From positions 1 through 64,000 of the forward strand of contig JAJRUW010000015.1 in NCBI GenBank assembly GCA_024277615.1: a stretch of DNA of 64,000 nt, read 5' to 3'. A model generated the notes under the pieces. It worked only from the letters and a program-made list of their open reading frames with translations, was not told the origin of the DNA and did not search any database. Shown here in pieces: positions 61,540 to 64,000 of the stretch. The DNA comes from Fidelibacterota bacterium. GTDB lineage: Bacteria > Fidelibacterota > Marinisomatia > SCGC-AAA003-L08 > JACNLC01. Each line of letters starts with the position of its first letter. Position 1 is the stretch's first letter. Made by a program: the position numbers and the translations under genes.

Positions 61540-63662
61540 GCCTTTTTCCTTTCTGGTTCTGATAACAATACGCGTACATCCACAGCTTTCACACCCTGGT
61601 CCCGCTCATATACGATCATGGGATTGATCTCAATATCCGAAATATCCCTGCAATTCAGCAGGATTGAGCCCACTTTGTTAATACAATCTTTGATGCCCTC
61701 TATATCTTTACGGCGCTCACCTCTGACACCCAGCAGCAGCGGGTATGAACGGATCTCTTTCACCATCAGACTGACATCTATCTCCCGCAAGGGCAGCGCC
61801 CGGAATGAGACATCCTGCATGACTTCCACATAGATCCCGCCCAGGCCGAACATGATCACAGGCCCGAAAGACCCGTCCCGTTTAGCCCCCACGATGATCT
61901 CCGTGCCGGATTTAACCTGCTCGACAACTTCAATGCCCTCGATTACAGCATTTCGTTTGTGTGCCTTGCAATTGTGGATAATGGCCTGGTAGGCATCCGC
62001 CACCTCGTGCCCGTTCTCAAGGTTCAGCAGTACACCTCCCACATCACTTTTATGCAGGATATCCCGTGAAACCACCTTCATAACTACCGGATAGCCGATC
62101 TCCTCTGCCCTGGCCACTGCCTCATCGATGCACTTTGTTACGGCTGAGCGGGGACCCGGCAGTCCCACTGCCTCCAGCAGGGCCTGTCCCTCGTGAGCCA
62201 GCAGAAAAGAACGCTGCTCGGCCCGGGCCGTTCTGATAAGGCGTGTGATTTCAGCATAGTGGATAGCGGCATTTTTAACCGGCGGGCTATCCGTCATCAC
62301 GGCAGTATAGTGGCGGAATAAAGCACCCAGGGGTGAAACGGACTCATATACATCTCTAAAGATGGGTATATTTTCCCTGCTTAGCCTGCTGATGGCGGAT
62401 TCGGCCAGTTCACCTCCGAAAAGCGAAAAAATGACCGGCTTACCACTTTGCCGATAGGCCGAATAAACCTGTCGGATCATACTCGTCAGTTCGTCCGATG
62501 TCATGCGGGCGGTTTCGCAGTACAGAGAGATCACGGCGTGGATATGCTCATCTTTAAGGGCCGAAGTCAAAGCGGTGATATATTCCTGCGTAGTAGCCTC
62601 TCCGGTGAGATCGACGGGGTTTTTAGTAGAGCCGAAACCGTGGGTAACTTCGCCGAAAACGGTCTTCAGGTGAGTTTTATCCTCATACAGTTTCACCTGG
62701 TATTTTTCACAGGCATCGGTAGCCAGCACGCCCACACCGCCGCCGTTGGTAATGATGACGGTATTGCGTCCTGCCGGCAGAGGTGTTGTGGAGAGAAATT
62801 TACACCAGTCCAGCGCCTCCTGAATACTCTCGGAGCGCAACACCCCGCATTGCTGCATGATGGCATCGAATATTTGATCGGACCCGGCCAGGGAGCCCGT
62901 GTGGGATGCTGCGGCAATGGCCCCCCGTTTAGAACGCCCCGATTTGATCACGACAACGGGTTTAATGCGCGTAGCCCGCTTGAGCATTTCCACCAGGCGC
63001 TCTCCGTGCTGCACACCCTCAATATACATGAGAATGCTGCGTGTATCACGATGTTCGATGAGATACTCCAGCAGGTCTGCCTCATCGATATCGGACTTAT
63101 TGCCCACCGAAATGATTGCTGACAAACCGATATTCTGGATGGCAGTTTTACCGATCATGGCTACACCCAGGGCACCGCTCTGTGTGATGATGGCAACATT
63201 GCCGGGTTTGATATCTCCGGGACCAAAAGTAGCATTCAGGGAAACTGCCGAGGAATAATGGCCGAAGATATTGGGACCCAGAACCCGCATACCGTGTTCT
63301 CTGGCAAAACCCGTAATTTTTTGTTCTTCCGCGAGATTACCAATTTCAGAGAATCCCGAACTGATGATCGAGAGAAATTTTACTGTTTTTTTTGCACACT
63401 GCCGCACCGCTTGATAGACGAACTTTGCCGGAATGGCGATAATGACCACATCTATGATGCCGTCAATATCTACCAGGTCGCAATATGCGGGCAGACCGCC
63501 GATCTCACCGCCGGCCGGGTTTACAGGGTAAATCCGGCCCTGATAACCGCTGTGGCGGATATTATTGAGGATCATCCCACCGATCTTGCCGGGTTTGTCG
63601 GATGCACCCACAATGGCGATTCCGCGGGGCTCGAATAAATATTTTATCTCTCGTGAAGTCAT
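61536..63662 (-). CDS. acdA: ADP-forming acetate-CoA ligase (fused alpha-beta)
   Basis: 708 aa. CoA-binding domain ~1-130 (IAIVGASDKPGKIGGMILNN), Succ-CoA-ligase-like domains ~150-460 with the phospho-His in AASHTGSLAGSDQIF and the glycine-rich NGGGVGVLATDACE, then an ATP-grasp beta part ~480-708 (GYPVVMKVVSRDILHKSDVGGV, FGLGGIYVEVMQDV, IEINPMIVYE). It interconverts acetyl-CoA (or other acyl-CoA) + ADP + Pi with acid + ATP, the energy-conserving end of fermentation in archaea and some bacteria. The alpha-beta order is the fused type. Confidence 0.93.
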   Translation of the reverse strand: MTSREIKYLFEPRGIAIVGASDKPGKIGGMILNNIRHSGYQGRIYPVNPAGGEIGGLPAYCDLVDIDGIIDVVIIAIPAKFVYQAVRQCAKKTVKFLSIISSGFSEIGNLAEEQKITGFAREHGMRVLGPNIFGHYSSAVSLNATFGPGDIKPGNVAIITQSGALGVAMIGKTAIQNIGLSAIISVGNKSDIDEADLLEYLIEHRDTRSILMYIEGVQHGERLVEMLKRATRIKPVVVIKSGRSKRGAIAAASHTGSLAGSDQIFDAIMQQCGVLRSESIQEALDWCKFLSTTPLPAGRNTVIITNGGGVGVLATDACEKYQVKLYEDKTHLKTVFGEVTHGFGSTKNPVDLTGEATTQEYITALTSALKDEHIHAVISLYCETARMTSDELTSMIRQVYSAYRQSGKPVIFSLFGGELAESAISRLSRENIPIFRDVYESVSPLGALFRHYTAVMTDSPPVKNAAIHYAEITRLIRTARAEQRSFLLAHEGQALLEAVGLPGPRSAVTKCIDEAVARAEEIGYPVVMKVVSRDILHKSDVGGVLLNLENGHEVADAYQAIIHNCKAHKRNAVIEGIEVVEQVKSGTEIIVGAKRDGSFGPVIMFGLGGIYVEVMQDVSFRALPLREIDVSLMVKEIRSYPLLLGVRGERRKDIEGIKDCINKVGSILLNCRDISDIEINPMIVYERDQGVKAVDVRVLLSEPERKKA

Positions 63663-64000
63663 CCTGGCTTTCCCTGTATGGTTGAAGCTTTCATTATCCC
63701 TACCGAATTAAATGAGTCTGTCTGTCTGCCGTTTTTTGGGTCCAATGAATTAAATTGCTGTAAAATCCGGAAATGAAATTTACACCTGCATGAAAATAAG
63801 CTCTTGATAAAAAAGTTAATGTAATACATGAATCTATCATGAATAATTAACAGACAGGAAATCGTTGTCTTGTTTGGGATTTGTGATTTAATATCAGTCA
63901 AATAATTTTTCAATAATCATGATTATTGAATTTTTCTCAAAACTGTCAGTTAAAGTCGAACTTTTACCTTATAAATCCTGAAAGAGAAATCATTTATGGA
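63663..64000. other. Right-end spacer; possible gene start at the edge
   Basis: This is an AT-rich upstream region of the ligase gene. A minus-strand ORF of 84 codons overlaps the ligase start and looks spurious. An ATG at 63997 with AAAGAGA before it could begin a plus-strand gene that leaves the window; only its first codon is visible. The notable element is the 22-bp palindrome below. Confidence 0.4.
63909..63930. promoter_or_regulatory. Perfect 22-bp palindrome (operator-like)
   Basis: TTCAATAATCA followed immediately by its exact reverse complement TGATTATTGAA occupies 63909-63930. An 11-bp perfect half-site with no spacer is typical of dimeric repressor operators. It lies 247 bases before the ligase start on one side and 66 bases before the edge ATG on the other. 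The binding protein is unknown. Confidence 0.5.

Noticed and set aside
63659-63913. 84-codon minus-strand ORF upstream of the acetyl-CoA ligase
   Set aside because: It overlaps the ligase start and ends inside the perfect palindrome; composition and lack of motif indicate non-coding sequence.
1-64000. tRNA, rRNA, riboswitch or CRISPR
   Set aside because: Reading both strands of the intergenic regions I saw no cloverleaf-like acceptor/anticodon pattern, no rRNA-like sequence, no known riboswitch core and no regularly spaced direct repeats. A covariance-model search would be decisive.

Overview
The window looks like a chromosomal segment of a Gram-negative bacterium of the FCB superphylum. A Neomarinimicrobiota (Marinimicrobia) or KSB1-like lineage is my best guess. 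The basis is one complete type IX secretion (T9SS) C-terminal sorting domain, five secreted proteins with dockerin-like repeats, a FISUMP-domain protein, a gingipain-type (C25) peptidase, lipoproteins, an RND efflux system with TolC, and a probable serine palmitoyltransferase. I recognised no rRNA, tRNA, CRISPR array, insertion sequence or prophage. TAA, TGA and TAG are all used as normal stops, and GTG or TTG starts are common.

Layout. 0-9 kb: accessory secreted proteins (a frameshifted FISUMP/PKD/dockerin gene, a 1133-aa Cys-rich P-domain protein with T9SS tail, a LamG/purple-acid-phosphatase/dockerin protein), separated by decayed sequence, including an AAA ATPase remnant and a hairpin-rich spacer. 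9.2-14.3 kb: a lexA - imuB-like - dnaE2-like SOS mutagenesis cassette. 14.4-19.3 kb: a compact + strand run (two HAD phosphatases, adenine deaminase, SRAP/HMCES protein, GH13 amylase). 19.3-39.9 kb: a long - strand run with a TolB-like lipoprotein, a small HMA-like protein, a peptidoglycan-salvage set (Atg22-type MFS, NamZ, sodium:solute symporter, NagZ/beta-lactamase fusion), a large multi-PAS histidine kinase broken by an in-frame TAG, alanine racemase, BadF-type sugar kinase, an ABC-2 exporter, polA and a CBS protein. 40.3-45.2 kb: + strand signalling and lipid genes (receiver domain derived from a hybrid kinase, nitroreductase, receiver-GGDEF, lipid kinase, GNAT, beta-helix/dockerin gene with an in-frame TGA). 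45.3-49.4 kb: - strand SDR, serine palmitoyltransferase, TetR, PilZ and YceH. 49.7-60.5 kb: + strand C25 peptidase, YgbA and a tripartite RND efflux operon. 60.5-63.7 kb: a two-gene - strand operon of ADP-forming acetyl-CoA synthetase and a P-loop/DRTGG protein.

How they fit together. LexA with the ImuB-like protein and DnaE2 would form a damage-inducible translesion system lacking imuA here. NamZ, NagZ-fusion, transporters and BadF kinase would strip and import amino sugars from peptidoglycan, with alanine racemase supplying D-Ala. SPT, SDR, lipid kinase and possibly the GNAT suggest sphingolipid synthesis under a TetR regulator. The dockerin proteins are outer-surface or secreted products.

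Two layers are not explained by genes. First, several genes carry single-base lesions (three 1-base frameshifts in one gene, one TAG, one TGA), which could be assembly error or real decay. Second, short hairpin repeats with conserved stems and variable loops recur at distant intergenic sites.
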